Shown piece by piece: positions 25,743-32,960 of a stretch of 64,000 nt of DNA (positions are counted from its first letter, which is position 1; each line of letters opens with the position of its first letter). The stretch is taken from the NCBI GenBank assembly GCA_027483645.1, contig JAIXUD010000023.1, positions 26,639 to 90,638 on the forward strand. Reading direction: 5' to 3'. Both the position numbers and the translations under genes were made by a program. The notes under the pieces were generated by a model. That model searched no databases. It was not told where the DNA came from and was given only the letters and a program-made list of their open reading frames with translations. Source of the DNA: Sphingobacteriales bacterium. GTDB taxonomy: Bacteria > Bacteroidota > Bacteroidia > Chitinophagales > CAIOSU01.

Positions 25743-26384
25743 TTAAGTGGCCGACAATTCTTCGTCGTTATCGTCTTCATCTGCCAGTGCCTCAATGTGA
25801 GCTTGGTACAGGCTCAGGTTGCCAGCGCTTACCCGCGTTATGAGGTCGTCCCTATCCAGCCAATAAAGGTCGGCGACCATCCTGACCTCTCGCTCATCCT
25901 CTATTAGTGTCTCGGCCAGGAATGTTATCAGGCCTTCCCTGCTGCCGTCGTCGTTGCGTGCATAGAACAAAGGTCCACCTTCATCGTACAGCGCCAATAG
26001 CTGTGCCAGCGTCCGTGTCCGGCTGGTCTCTGGCAGCGCCTCGCGGTTTAGAATCCTCTTGATTGCCTCGAGGTTGCCGTAATCCACGTACAGTATCAAT
26101 CCTTGCAGTTCGTCCTGACCTGCGATAACGGCATCGCGGAAGGACGATATGTTACCGATAAGGTCGAACATCCCTGTATCCGTATCCGGAATCAGCACGG
26201 GGTAGTTCCTATAACGGCCTGATTTGAGGCAGGGCTCCAAGATAACATCAACGTTAGCCTTGACCGGATGGGCCAGGGTCGTGTTAAGGCTAATCATCTT
26301 AAGAGGTATGGTAAGATCGGGTACCACCGCTATCCCTGTTCTTTCTTCGCCCAGCTTGGCTAGGCCATTTCTTGTTTCAACCAT
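25743..26384 (-). CDS. Divergent ParB-like protein, paralogue 2
   Basis: 213 residues. It aligns along its length with the protein at 26.9-27.6 kb: DLIGNISSFRDAVIAG, then LILYVDYGNLEAIKRILNREALP, then LFYARNDDGSREGLITFLAETL, then WLDRDDLITRVSAGNLSLYQAH, with an acidic tail. The first part has the ParB-like order (I-P-L-K-M-I-S-L near the N-terminus, a V-L-I-P strand, then the LIGN box where ParB has GxRR). The ParB arginines are lost. The start is supported because the region upstream of it (26388-26490) is conserved upstream of the paralogue's start. The gene is alone between sites P6 and P7. Function is unknown. Confidence 0.6.
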   Translation of the reverse strand: MVETRNGLAKLGEERTGIAVVPDLTIPLKMISLNTTLAHPVKANVDVILEPCLKSGRYRNYPVLIPDTDTGMFDLIGNISSFRDAVIAGQDELQGLILYVDYGNLEAIKRILNREALPETSRTRTLAQLLALYDEGGPLFYARNDDGSREGLITFLAETLIEDEREVRMVADLYWLDRDDLITRVSAGNLSLYQAHIEALADEDDNDEELSAT

Positions 26385-26387
26385 GAT

Positions 26388-26490
26388 TATTGTTTTAAAA
26401 GGTTTGATAAATTACCATCGAAGTGGTACTATCGAGTTTAGCAGAGATGATTGACAAAAGGTAATGTCACTTAAAAAAACTTCCTGGGTC
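26388..26490 (-). promoter_or_regulatory. Conserved leader/promoter of ParB-like paralogue 2
   Basis: Read on the minus strand, a GGAAGTTTTTTTAAGTG box, CTTTTGTC, CTGCTAAACTCGATA and AACCTTT-AAA precede the start codon in the same order as in front of the paralogue at 27572. Conservation of a non-coding leader suggests a shared promoter and control. The CTCGATA and AACCTTTAAA parts are the best kept. Confidence 0.6.
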
Positions 26491-26549
26491 TGTCATCTGA
26501 AACCGCTTCTGATTAACCTGGTTATTGCCGAGCACGGTCTAGAAAATAG

Positions 26550-26649
26550 GATGTTTTCGCCAGCCATGTTGCGACATATTGCGAGGGCCTTGCTGTAGAT
26601 ACTCTTATACCGTTTAGATAGGCCGGGATTGACGATACAAGACCGGAAC
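26550..26649 (+). repeat. Repeat A, copy 3
   Basis: It contains ATGTTTTCGCCAGCC, GGGCCTTGCTGTA, TACTCTTATACCGTTTAGA and GGATTGAC in order, ending at site P7. It is the closest relative of copy 4 at 27756. Confidence 0.85.
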
Positions 26650-26673
26650 ACTTCTGTGAGGTCTCACAGAAGT
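26650..26673. repeat. 9-6-9 palindromic site P7
   Basis: Left arm ACTTCTGTG, spacer AGGTCT, right arm CACAGAAGT. The C-G pair next to the spacer is replaced by G-C on both sides, so the symmetry is kept; the palindrome extends into the spacer (AG..CT). Confidence 0.9.
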
Positions 26674-26840
26674 TATATTGACCACAATATCTCTTCCTTG
26701 ACCTTGACACGATGAATGTAATGTCTAGCCGGCGTGGAATGTACCTCTAATCTAGGCCTTTAATGTGGCCCTGAAGTGTGTTTCAAAAACAGATTCTAAA
26801 TACCTCTGAACTCTAAAATTCAATAGCCCAAATAAGAAGG

Positions 26841-26864
26841 ACCTCTGTCGGATTTGACAAAGGT
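26841..26864. repeat. 9-6-9 palindromic site P8
   Basis: Left arm ACCTCTGTC, spacer GGATTT, right arm GACAAAGGT. The outer AC-C/G-GT pair is a matched change and GG/CC extends it further. It lies 55 bp past the 3' end of ParB-like paralogue 3. No gene lies between P7 and P8. Confidence 0.85.
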
Positions 26865-26918
26865 CCAAGTTCTTTTTCAAGTCGCTAGACGATAGCCTTT
26901 CATTGCGTCTTATATTCA

Positions 26919-27572
26919 TTACTCTTCATCACCTTCTAATTCATCGTTGGCCCTGTATTCTTCATCCTCTTCCGCAGTAGCTTCATCAAAAGCCTCATGG
27001 ATGCCAATTTCCCCCTCGTACAACAACTCTTTTAAGTCATCTCTATTTCGCCAATGGATGCCGGTGGCGCTTAATATCTTCTCGACATCCTCATTGAGTA
27101 AGGCCGCAAGAAAATCGTAAAGCGCTTCTTGACTACCGTCGTCCTGCCTAACAAAAAATCCCTGACCCATTCGACCATAGAAATCTATCAACTTGAACAA
27201 TGTTTCATAATGTTCTCTCAGTGGTAAAGCTTCCCTATTAAGCGCCCTGCGAAAAGCAGGGATCAATGCTGGATCTAGATTGACCACTACCGCTGGTAAC
27301 GTTGCTGTGCCGGTTTGAATTGCTTCTTTAAAAATGTGCACGTTACCAATTAGGTAATATCCCCCAGACTCATCGGGGACCAAAACCGCCAATTTGTTGT
27401 ATTCATAAAATCTTTTACCTAGTCCTAGCAAGCACTGTAAGTCCGCGGTAACAGGATATGCAGTTGGCATAGCAAGACGGATTTCGTTAACCGCCACTGT
27501 AGTTATGTAGGCCAGGCCCTCAGGCTCAACAGATAATCCCAAATTCTCAAGTAACTTTTTCACTTTTTTCAT
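26919..27572 (-). CDS. Divergent ParB-like protein, paralogue 3
   Basis: 217 residues from the ATG whose complement is 27570-27572; an open frame continues to 27683 but that part is the conserved leader shared with paralogue 2, so the shorter start is preferred. The segments are TAYPVTADLQCLLGL, KLAVLVPDESGGYYLIGNVHIFKEAI, LPAVVVNLDPALIPAFRRALNREALP, QGFFVRQDDGSQEALYDFLAALLNEDV and IHWRNRDDLKELLYEGEIGIHEA, followed by a very acidic C-terminus. LNREALP and RQDDGSxEAL are near-identical in paralogue 2. Like it, the protein keeps the ParB-like strand order but not the GxRR arginines. It is the only gene between sites P8 and P9. Function is unknown. Confidence 0.6.
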   Translation of the reverse strand: MKKVKKLLENLGLSVEPEGLAYITTVAVNEIRLAMPTAYPVTADLQCLLGLGKRFYEYNKLAVLVPDESGGYYLIGNVHIFKEAIQTGTATLPAVVVNLDPALIPAFRRALNREALPLREHYETLFKLIDFYGRMGQGFFVRQDDGSQEALYDFLAALLNEDVEKILSATGIHWRNRDDLKELLYEGEIGIHEAFDEATAEEDEEYRANDELEGDEE

Positions 27573-27579
27573 GTTTTTG

Positions 27580-27690
27580 AATTTAAAGGTTTCAATAATC
27601 ACCATCTCAATGGTATTATCGAGTTTAGCAGGTAACCGCGACAAAAGGGAACTACTCTTAAAAAAACTTCCGGGTGCTGCCATAAAAATC
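27580..27690 (-). promoter_or_regulatory. Conserved leader/promoter of ParB-like paralogue 3
   Basis: Same ordered elements as at 26388-26490: GGAAGTTTTTTTAAGAG, CTTTTGTCG, CTGCTAAACTCGATAATACC and AACCTTTAAA before the start. The AACCTTTAAA element just upstream of the ATG also occurs upstream of the methyltransferase that starts at 30490. Confidence 0.6.
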
Positions 27691-27755
27691 CACTTCCAAT
27701 GGACTTAGCTGTTACTCGGCCAAGCCGAACCGGTTAGGCATGAATCAGAAATAAG

Positions 27756-27855
27756 GATGTTTTCGCCAGCCGTGGTACGTAATATGACGGGGGCCTTGCT
27801 GTAAGTACTCTTATGCCATTTGGACTGGTCAGGATTGACCATACACGACCGATAC
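27756..27855 (+). repeat. Repeat A, copy 4
   Basis: Best-preserved copy: GATGTTTTCGCCAGCCGTGG, GGGCCTTGCTGTAAG, TACTCTTATGCC, TTTGGACTGGTCAGGATTGA, ending at site P9. Confidence 0.85.
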
Positions 27856-27879
27856 ACTTTTGTCAAGATTTACAGAAGT
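27856..27879. repeat. 9-6-9 palindromic site P9
   Basis: Left arm ACTTTTGTC, spacer AAGATT, right arm TACAGAAGT. Follows repeat A copy 4; about 40 bp beyond it is similar to the sequence that follows P7 (ATATCTCTT / ACATCTCTT). Confidence 0.75.
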
Positions 27880-28035
27880 CATATCGACAATAACATCTCT
27901 TTTACCTTGGCCTGATGAAGCAACACTTAACCGACTTGGATGTACCATAGGATTAGACCGTTGAAAGTGTGATCAGGTGCGTGAAGGGGGTATCCCTATA
28001 AGGTGCTTTAAGGTTAAGTCCTGTTCATTACACCT

Positions 28036-28218
28036 TTAGACTAGGTAAATGTATAGAATGGGTTAACTCTGCCTATCTAAGATCTTAATAGATATTAAAC
28101 CAGGGATTTTACACATAATTTTTTATGCGCCGGCTAGGTATTTTGTTTCGGATTTAACGCTAACAAATCGCTAACAACTTTGAATAAAATAACTTCTTCC
28201 CCGACTGCCAAAAATTGT
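28036..28218 (+). repeat. Repeat B, copy 1
   Basis: Non-coding block shared with copies at 28970 and 40924: GACTAGGTAA, GGTTAACTCTG, CTAAGATCTTAATAGATA, CACATAATTTTTTATGC, GGTATTTTGTTTCG, AATCGCTAA and GACTGCCAAAAATTGT. Here it is followed by a small gene. The GGTATTTTG box resembles a Bacteroidota -7 element, so the block may act as a promoter. Confidence 0.75.
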
Positions 28219-28376
28219 ATGTTCGGAAGTGGCCAGCTTGCTTGACCAAGCTCAAATTACAAGCCAGAGACAGGAAGACACTAATTACCCAGAGGCAAAA
28301 CGAAGAAAAAGGAAACGAATTGCTTCCCAATGGACGGTATGTTTGCCATCTTCGCTACACTACAAACCAAAGATAC

Positions 28377-28649
28377 ATGCCTATGGAAACATTCAAACCC
28401 GCAGACGGAATGACAATAGAGGAATTGTGGGAAGCGAAAATGAAGATACTTATGAAGTACGATGTACTTGAAATATACGAGGACGATGGTACCGTAGCGG
28501 GTAAATCAGGCTGGGATGATTTGCAAGAGATGTTGCAATACTATCTAGAAAGGGAGGAGTACCGGTACTGTGCGGTGATAAAGAAAAAGATTAAAAGGTA
28601 CGAGCGTATGTGGCCGGCAGCAGAAAAAAATATAACCAGCGCATCTTAA
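28377..28649 (+). CDS. Small protein of unknown function in a repeat-flanked cassette
   Basis: About 90 residues from the ATG at 28377 (or the one two codons on, METFKPADG). The upstream in-frame part is not protein-like. The sequence is charged and helical (MTIEELWEAKMKILMKYDVLEIYED; DLQEMLQYYLEREEYRYCAVIKKKIKRYERMWPAAEK) with no motif I recognise. Its YYLEREEYRYCAVIKKKI stretch resembles the short helical segment of bacterial UvrB/UvrC-type motif proteins (an E-R-E-x-Y-x-x-A-x-x-x-x-x-x-I pattern), which is only a weak hint. It lies alone between repeat B and site P10, and P10 starts at the last base of its stop codon. Confidence 0.6.
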   Translation: MPMETFKPADGMTIEELWEAKMKILMKYDVLEIYEDDGTVAGKSGWDDLQEMLQYYLEREEYRYCAVIKKKIKRYERMWPAAEKNITSAS

Positions 28650-28672
28650 CTTCTGTCAACTATGACAAGAGT
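28649..28672. repeat. 9-6-9 palindromic site P10
   Basis: Left arm ACTTCTGTC, spacer AACTAT, right arm GACAAGAGT. Its first base is the last base of the preceding stop codon. Confidence 0.75.
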
Positions 28673-28679
28673 CCGCAAC

Positions 28680-28777
28680 GGGCTGTTTTCGTAGGCCATG
28701 GTGACACCAAAACAATTTGATAGGTTTGCGACAGACGGTCATTGTTTGAACTTGCCACGGCTGGCGAAAACGAACCC
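28680..28777. repeat. Inverted pair of the repeat A box
   Basis: Left arm 28680-28701 (GGGCTGTTTTCGTAGGCCATGG split by mismatches from its partner) and right arm 28755-28777 (its reverse complement form, ending CGAAAACGAACCC), separated by about 53 bp. Two head boxes of repeat A therefore face each other, probably after a rearrangement. Confidence 0.7.
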
Positions 28778-28814
28778 AAAGGATTAATTGTTCACTTAGG
28801 CATCAAGACAAGCC

Positions 28815-28838
28815 TCTTATGTCTGTCCTGACAAAGGT
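28815..28838. repeat. 9-6-9 palindromic site P11
   Basis: Left arm TCTTATGTC, spacer TGTCCT, right arm GACAAAGGT. Somewhat degenerate at the outer base. Confidence 0.65.
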
Positions 28839-28969
28839 TAAACCCAACAGTTTACTTACTTGATTTTAATTGTTAGGCGAGTCGGTGCGTGAAGCGTTAC
28901 AAGACAGTAAAAGAGATTACTGGGTTAGGCCATTATACAAGATTAGTGTACTACTTCTGTTAACCCATT

Positions 28970-29155
28970 AAATCCTATAAGGCTAGGTAAGTGGGTTAAC
29001 GCTGCTGTCTTAAGATCTTAATAGTTATAAAACCAGGAGTTTCACACATAATTTCTTATGCACGAGGCAGGTATTTTGTTTCGACTACGGTGCACCAATT
29101 ACGCTAAATAATTACTAAAAAATTAAAATATCCTTAACGAACTGCCAAAAGTTGT
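28970..29155 (+). repeat. Repeat B, copy 2
   Basis: AAATCCTATAAGGCTAGGTAAG, TCTTAAGATCTTAATAG, CACATAATTTCTTATGC, AGGTATTTTGTTTCG and GAACTGCCAAAAGTTGT in the same order as copies 1 and 3. It is followed by about 100 bp of unique sequence and then a repeat A head. Confidence 0.75.
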
Positions 29156-29263
29156 TGGTACAGCAAATGAATGGCAACCACCAAACTATGATTACCCTCG
29201 CGGCATACGATTGCAGTTAATCGTATCAATACTGGCGCTGCTGCTTCTATCTTTTTAGAATGA

Positions 29264-29310
29264 GACCGTTTTCGCCAGCCGTGGCACATCCTTGCGCGGG
29301 AGCCTTATTG
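29264..29310 (+). repeat. Repeat A, head fragment
   Basis: GACCGTTTTCGCCAGCCGTGGCAC followed by GGGAGCCTTATTGTTG. The later part of repeat A and the 9-6-9 site that normally follows are missing. Confidence 0.65.
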
Positions 29311-29488
29311 TTGATGCACATATAAATTATCGGTCCACCGAGGCTTACCTAAACAACCCGAGGCTTTCGTTCCATGCAGCTTACCCGCTAAAGGGCACTG
29401 TGGTGGAAGATTTCGAAGTGCCGAGCCTCGGGAAACAGCATGCAACGGATAACGTGAGCGGTGGGTTAGGCCCAATTTAAAAGAAAAA

Positions 29489-29520
29489 GCCTTGGAACCT
29501 ACTGCCCAAGGTTCCAAGGC
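29489..29520 (-). terminator. Intrinsic terminator of the second C5 methyltransferase gene
   Basis: A perfect 12-bp stem (GCCTTGGAACCT / AGGTTCCAAGGC) with an 8-nt loop, followed in minus sense by TTTTTC. It lies 22 bp beyond the stop codon. Confidence 0.9.
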
Positions 29521-29542
29521 TTTTACTAAAATTTGCAAGTGT

Positions 29543-30490
29543 TTATTGCAGTGCCAACATGTTTGTAGAAGGTAGCTGCATTGCAGGTATCAGGATTTGT
29601 TCCTTGATGTACTTTGCCAGGTAGTACATAAGCATAGGTGGTACAGCATTGCCGATCAACTTGTGTTTTTGCGCTGGGGTACCTTCAAGTTTAAAATCGG
29701 CTGGAAACGTACTGAACTTAAGCATCAGGTGGTCAAAATGAGAAAAGGGTTGCCATTCGCCATCAACGAAAACAAAGATACCTTCGGTCGCAGTGATGGT
29801 CGTGAGGAAGTCATCCGGAAATTTTGATGTCTTCTTGCTCTGTCCAACCCTAAGCTGTTTAACCTCTGGAGCGATGCTGCCAATCCTTAAAGCATCGAAA
29901 TCAGTTGTTACGGGTATGATTTCAGGGGCAGCAAAGAAGATTGACTTATGTATCCCTATGAATATTATTCGCTCCCGACTGGTAGGAACTTCGAAGTGTA
30001 AGCAATTTACCTTATATGCGAATATAATATATTCTGTCAACTGCTCAGTGAAACGTCGCTTGATCTCATTCATAATCGAGGTCATATTATCAGAAAACAT
30101 ACCTGGTACGTTCTCTATAAGAAAAACCTTTGGGGTTACGCCTTCGATCAAATCGATGGATTTTAGGAAAAGGCCATTACGTGGGTCGAGAGGGTCAGTT
30201 TTTCCGGCGGCCTCGCTAAAGCCTTGGCAGGGGGCGGTTATTACCAGTAAATCTAAGGCAAGCTTACCGTATAAAAGCGCCCGGCTCATCAACAAATTTG
30301 CGGTTAACTCATAGATATCCATTTCCCACACGGGGGTACCTAGATTCAGTTGGAAGTTTTTTATCGCAATTTTGTCGTATTCGACTGCGAGTAATTCCCT
30401 GTAGCCCGCCATTAGCAGTCCCAAACTGGAACCGCCCACGCCGGCGAATAATACGATTGCTGTTGGCAATAATGATTCTAATGATTGCAT
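29543..30490 (-). CDS. C5 DNA cytosine methyltransferase 2 (orphan)
   Basis: 315 residues. Motif I is LFAGVGGSSLG, motif IV TAPCQGFSEAAG with Cys88, motif VI IENVPGM (Glu126-Asn127), motif VIII TSRERIIFIG, motif X KLIGNAVPPML. All catalytic motifs are present. It is shorter than Dcm1 and differs from it throughout, so it is not a recent copy. No restriction nuclease is recognisable next to it. The gene upstream on the same strand encodes a ParB-like protein, a pairing often seen in phages and mobile elements. An AACCTTTAAA element like that of the ParB-like paralogues 2 and 3 sits just upstream of its ATG, suggesting a shared translation or control signal. It probably protects the element's DNA from host restriction or marks it. 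Confidence 0.9.
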   Translation of the reverse strand: MQSLESLLPTAIVLFAGVGGSSLGLLMAGYRELLAVEYDKIAIKNFQLNLGTPVWEMDIYELTANLLMSRALLYGKLALDLLVITAPCQGFSEAAGKTDPLDPRNGLFLKSIDLIEGVTPKVFLIENVPGMFSDNMTSIMNEIKRRFTEQLTEYIIFAYKVNCLHFEVPTSRERIIFIGIHKSIFFAAPEIIPVTTDFDALRIGSIAPEVKQLRVGQSKKTSKFPDDFLTTITATEGIFVFVDGEWQPFSHFDHLMLKFSTFPADFKLEGTPAQKHKLIGNAVPPMLMYYLAKYIKEQILIPAMQLPSTNMLALQ

Positions 30491-30509
30491 TTTTTCTTGT
30501 TTTTAAAGG

Positions 30510-31217
30510 TTAAAAATTACGGCTGTGAGAATAGATTAGCCTGTTGCCGTGCATGACAATCCTTGGTGTATCGTATGTACTGCAAAGCGGGCAGCTGTGT
30601 ATGCTGAGGTCCATCTGTTCAACACCGGGCGATTTTGGCTCTGGCTTACACTTCATCTTTCGGACCTGTGATGCCATAGCTGACAGTGTAGGCCCGTTTT
30701 TGGAACCGTCTATAGTTTTTAATTGGTCCTCATCGAAACCCGCAACGGTCATGATGTCCCTGACTTCCCAGTCCTTCATGTTCAGTTGTCTGGCAATCCT
30801 TTTGCGAGTGTTGATCACCTCTTCGTCAGTCAAATCTGTGCGTTTCCCTTGACGGCTTTCGGTTATCTCCAATTCCTTCTTGATCTCTTGCGCTTTTTCG
30901 TAGTAGGTCCTACTGCGCTTTTGGTTGCTGTCCAAGATATAGGTGTCCTCTTCCTCATCGGGCAGATCCAGAATAATCTCTACTTCGATTTCTTCCCACC
31001 CTAACTCAAGCGCTGCAAGTAGCCTCCGCCAGCCGGATATGACAACGAGCTTGCCATCAATCTCTTTTACTTTGACCTTTTCCTTTAAAGGTCTTTTGCG
31101 CATACTATCTACCAGATCTTGTACCGAAGCATACTGGTAGAGCTCGCCCAAAGTTGGATGTTGGGATAACATGAACAGGCTAACTATAGCCGTCTTCGTT
31201 TGATATTGTCTTTGCAT
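30510..31217 (-). CDS. ParB-like nuclease-domain protein, paralogue 4
   Basis: 235 residues. This one keeps a canonical ParB N-terminal box: KEIDGKLVVISGWRRLLAALELGWEEIEVEIILDLPDEEEDTYILDSNQKR, where GWRRLLAA is the GxRRxxA motif and the strand after it matches the usual sequence. The next helical part (DEEVINTRKRIARQLNMKDWEVRDIM) fits the ParB helix-turn-helix. The last 40 residues have a Cys/His pair pattern (SIHSCPLC... RLIYSHSRNF) that could bind a zinc ion. It lies 19 bp upstream of the methyltransferase, so the two are co-transcribed. Chromosome or plasmid partition is unlikely because no ParA is nearby; ParB-methyltransferase pairs in phages suggest a modification-related role. Confidence 0.75.
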   Translation of the reverse strand: MQRQYQTKTAIVSLFMLSQHPTLGELYQYASVQDLVDSMRKRPLKEKVKVKEIDGKLVVISGWRRLLAALELGWEEIEVEIILDLPDEEEDTYILDSNQKRSRTYYEKAQEIKKELEITESRQGKRTDLTDEEVINTRKRIARQLNMKDWEVRDIMTVAGFDEDQLKTIDGSKNGPTLSAMASQVRKMKCKPEPKSPGVEQMDLSIHSCPLCSTYDTPRIVMHGNRLIYSHSRNF

Positions 31218-31360
31218 AACGTTTGATTTTGTTATGGCAAAGCTCGTGAAGTTTGCAGCGCAGAATGCGGATTACTAAGTTAGTTATTAAGGAAATTAGT
31301 ATTGCGTTAGAAGGTGTGAATAGACACGGATTTCAAGGCCTTAAAGGTACCGCCAACAGT

Positions 31361-32356
31361 TTAAGTAGCATTTGCTATGTTCAAATTGAAATGCTTGGTA
31401 TACGCGTTCTCTCCAAGTAGAGTTATGAGGTAGTCTACGTTTGAGTTGTTAATTTCAAAATTTAAGAATTCGCAAACCACTTTAACCATTTGGGCTTTTT
31501 TCTCTCCAAATTTCTTTAACGGCAAATACCCTGCCTCATCTAATGCCGTCAAAAACCCAGCCAGCACTGGTATATCGCTAGTACGGGTGCCTTCCCATGA
31601 ATATCGGCCTCTGGACAGTTTCTTAATAATTTGATGGCTTTTTCCTTTTGGGTCTTGAAAATGTTCAGTGTGGCTGTAATAATTGCATATACGGATAAAA
31701 CTTTGGTAGTGCTGGCCCGGGAAAATTTGCTTGATCGTAAGCCTCTTGGCTTTACGGGGTTTATATTTTGCTCTTTGTTTGGGAATCTGCCTTAGTTCTC
31801 TTTCAATGATTCCTGTAATTATTTCAGCGTGTTCGGATAAATCTGCGAAAAAGAGATCAAACACATGTTCCGTATGTACTAATCTCTCCTTAAAACCATT
31901 GGGAAGTGGAAAAGAAGAAGCTCTTACCATTATTGTACTGCCTTCATGCAAAGGCTCACGTCTGTATATTTTACCAGGCTGAAAGGCTAACTTCATCTCT
32001 TCCTCGAATCCTTCCCTGTCCAATTGCTCTAAAAACACAACAATCCTATCAAGCATCAGCTTTTTAATCTTTGCGATAGTTTTGTGGGATTCATAAGTGA
32101 CACAGATTTGCTTAAGTGCGCTTATCAGTCCCTTGATAAGCCTATCCCATTGCTTGTACCATTTGTGAAGGGCTGGATATTCTAGGTCAATTATACTACG
32201 AAGGTGAGCGATCCCAAGGTTATAACCTAGTGTAGCATCGCTCAATGTTATTGCTTCGGCAAAGATTACAGTATCACCTTGTCCCTCAAGATGTTCGAGT
32301 AAATTATCCACAGCATTGAATGCGGCCAGTTTTACATCCCTTAAACGTCCTGCCAT
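31361..32356 (-). CDS. Protein of unknown function, 331 residues
   Basis: A soluble, mostly helical protein. Residues 1-120 are helical (LRSIIDLEYPALHKWYKQWDRLIKGLISAL; LDRIVVFLEQLDREGFEEEM). The middle is basic (IPKQRAKYKPRKAKRLTIKQIF). The C-terminus (IPVLAGFLTALDEAGYLPLKKFGEKKAQMVKVVCEFLNFEINNSNVDYLI) has a pattern I have seen at the C-termini of uncharacterised Bacteroidota proteins encoded near recombinases. I cannot assign a function. It lies between the ParB-methyltransferase pair and the excisionase-like gene, all on the minus strand. Confidence 0.6.
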   Translation of the reverse strand: MAGRLRDVKLAAFNAVDNLLEHLEGQGDTVIFAEAITLSDATLGYNLGIAHLRSIIDLEYPALHKWYKQWDRLIKGLISALKQICVTYESHKTIAKIKKLMLDRIVVFLEQLDREGFEEEMKLAFQPGKIYRREPLHEGSTIMVRASSFPLPNGFKERLVHTEHVFDLFFADLSEHAEIITGIIERELRQIPKQRAKYKPRKAKRLTIKQIFPGQHYQSFIRICNYYSHTEHFQDPKGKSHQIIKKLSRGRYSWEGTRTSDIPVLAGFLTALDEAGYLPLKKFGEKKAQMVKVVCEFLNFEINNSNVDYLITLLGENAYTKHFNLNIANAT

Positions 32357-32453
32357 TTAAACTATCATTTACGCAAAAGATAAAAACATTGTTTGGGATT
32401 TTTAAACGGTGTCTAGAAGACCTGAGCAAACTTTTTGAAAGACCTTTATTATT

Positions 32454-32738
32454 TCAAGAAACTCTTTTTAAAAAATCTTCCAAAGCGGCCTTATCCCACA
32501 ACGCTCGACGCCCTACCCTGAATGGTTTCGGTAATTTGCCCGATTTGATATGGTTGTGGATTGTTTGCCGCGAACATTTCAGGTAGCTTGAAAGGGTTTC
32601 TATAGTCATTACCTCGCTTTCTTGGCGCTGTGGCGGGGTTGGCTTGTTCGCCTTCTCGATTTCTCTTGATAGCTCTTCCCTGATCAGCAACCGTAACTGG
32701 CCCACTGTTAAAGTCACCAACATCTGTTCGTTGTTCAT
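32454..32738 (-). CDS. Excisionase-like helix-turn-helix protein
   Basis: About 94 residues from the ATG complement at 32736-32738 (MNNEQMLVTLTVGQL). The N-terminal helix (QLRLLIREELSREIEKAN) is followed by a MerR/HTH_17-type domain: EVMTIETLSSYLKCSRQTIHNHIKSGKLPKPFRVGRRALWDKAALEDFL. This arrangement is the usual one for the excisionase-like regulators of Bacteroidota conjugative and mobilisable elements. It lies next to, and is divergent from, the integrase at 32961, so the two probably form the integration-excision module. Confidence 0.8.
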   Translation of the reverse strand: MNNEQMLVTLTVGQLRLLIREELSREIEKANKPTPPQRQESEVMTIETLSSYLKCSRQTIHNHIKSGKLPKPFRVGRRALWDKAALEDFLKRVS

Positions 32739-32832
32739 CGCTCTACGTGTGCTTGTGTAATCAGGCAACTATTGGTTGCCGTCGAAATGGTTAGGATAAG
32801 TATAGCCAATAACCGGTTTGAGAGGACAACCC

Positions 32833-32856
32833 ACCTTTGTTAATAAAGACAGAAGT
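32833..32856. repeat. 9-6-9 palindromic site P13
   Basis: Left arm ACCTTTGTT, spacer AATAAA, right arm GACAGAAGT (followed by TGAAC). It lies 104 bp upstream of the integrase start, between it and the excisionase-like gene. P12 is not used: only a half site was found at 28953. Confidence 0.65.
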
Positions 32857-32960
32857 TGAACAGCAACCAATGTTTGATTATTAGGCGCGCCATGAGTCAA
32901 CCAAACAATACCCATTCGCGACAATCTGCTATACTCGATATATTAATCTTGTAGGCGAGC

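Larger units (their letters stand above)
28650..29542. other. 893-bp gene-free stretch made of repeats
   Basis: In order it holds site P10, an inverted pair of the repeat A box, site P11, a half site near 28953 (ACTTCTGTT), repeat B copy 2, a repeat A head at 29264 and a terminator. I see no credible gene; the open frame at 29292-29480 has no protein-like features and overlaps the repeat. Confidence 0.7.

Noticed and set aside
29292..29480. 62-residue open frame
   Set aside because: It begins inside a repeat A head and has no features of a protein; the repeat explains the sequence.
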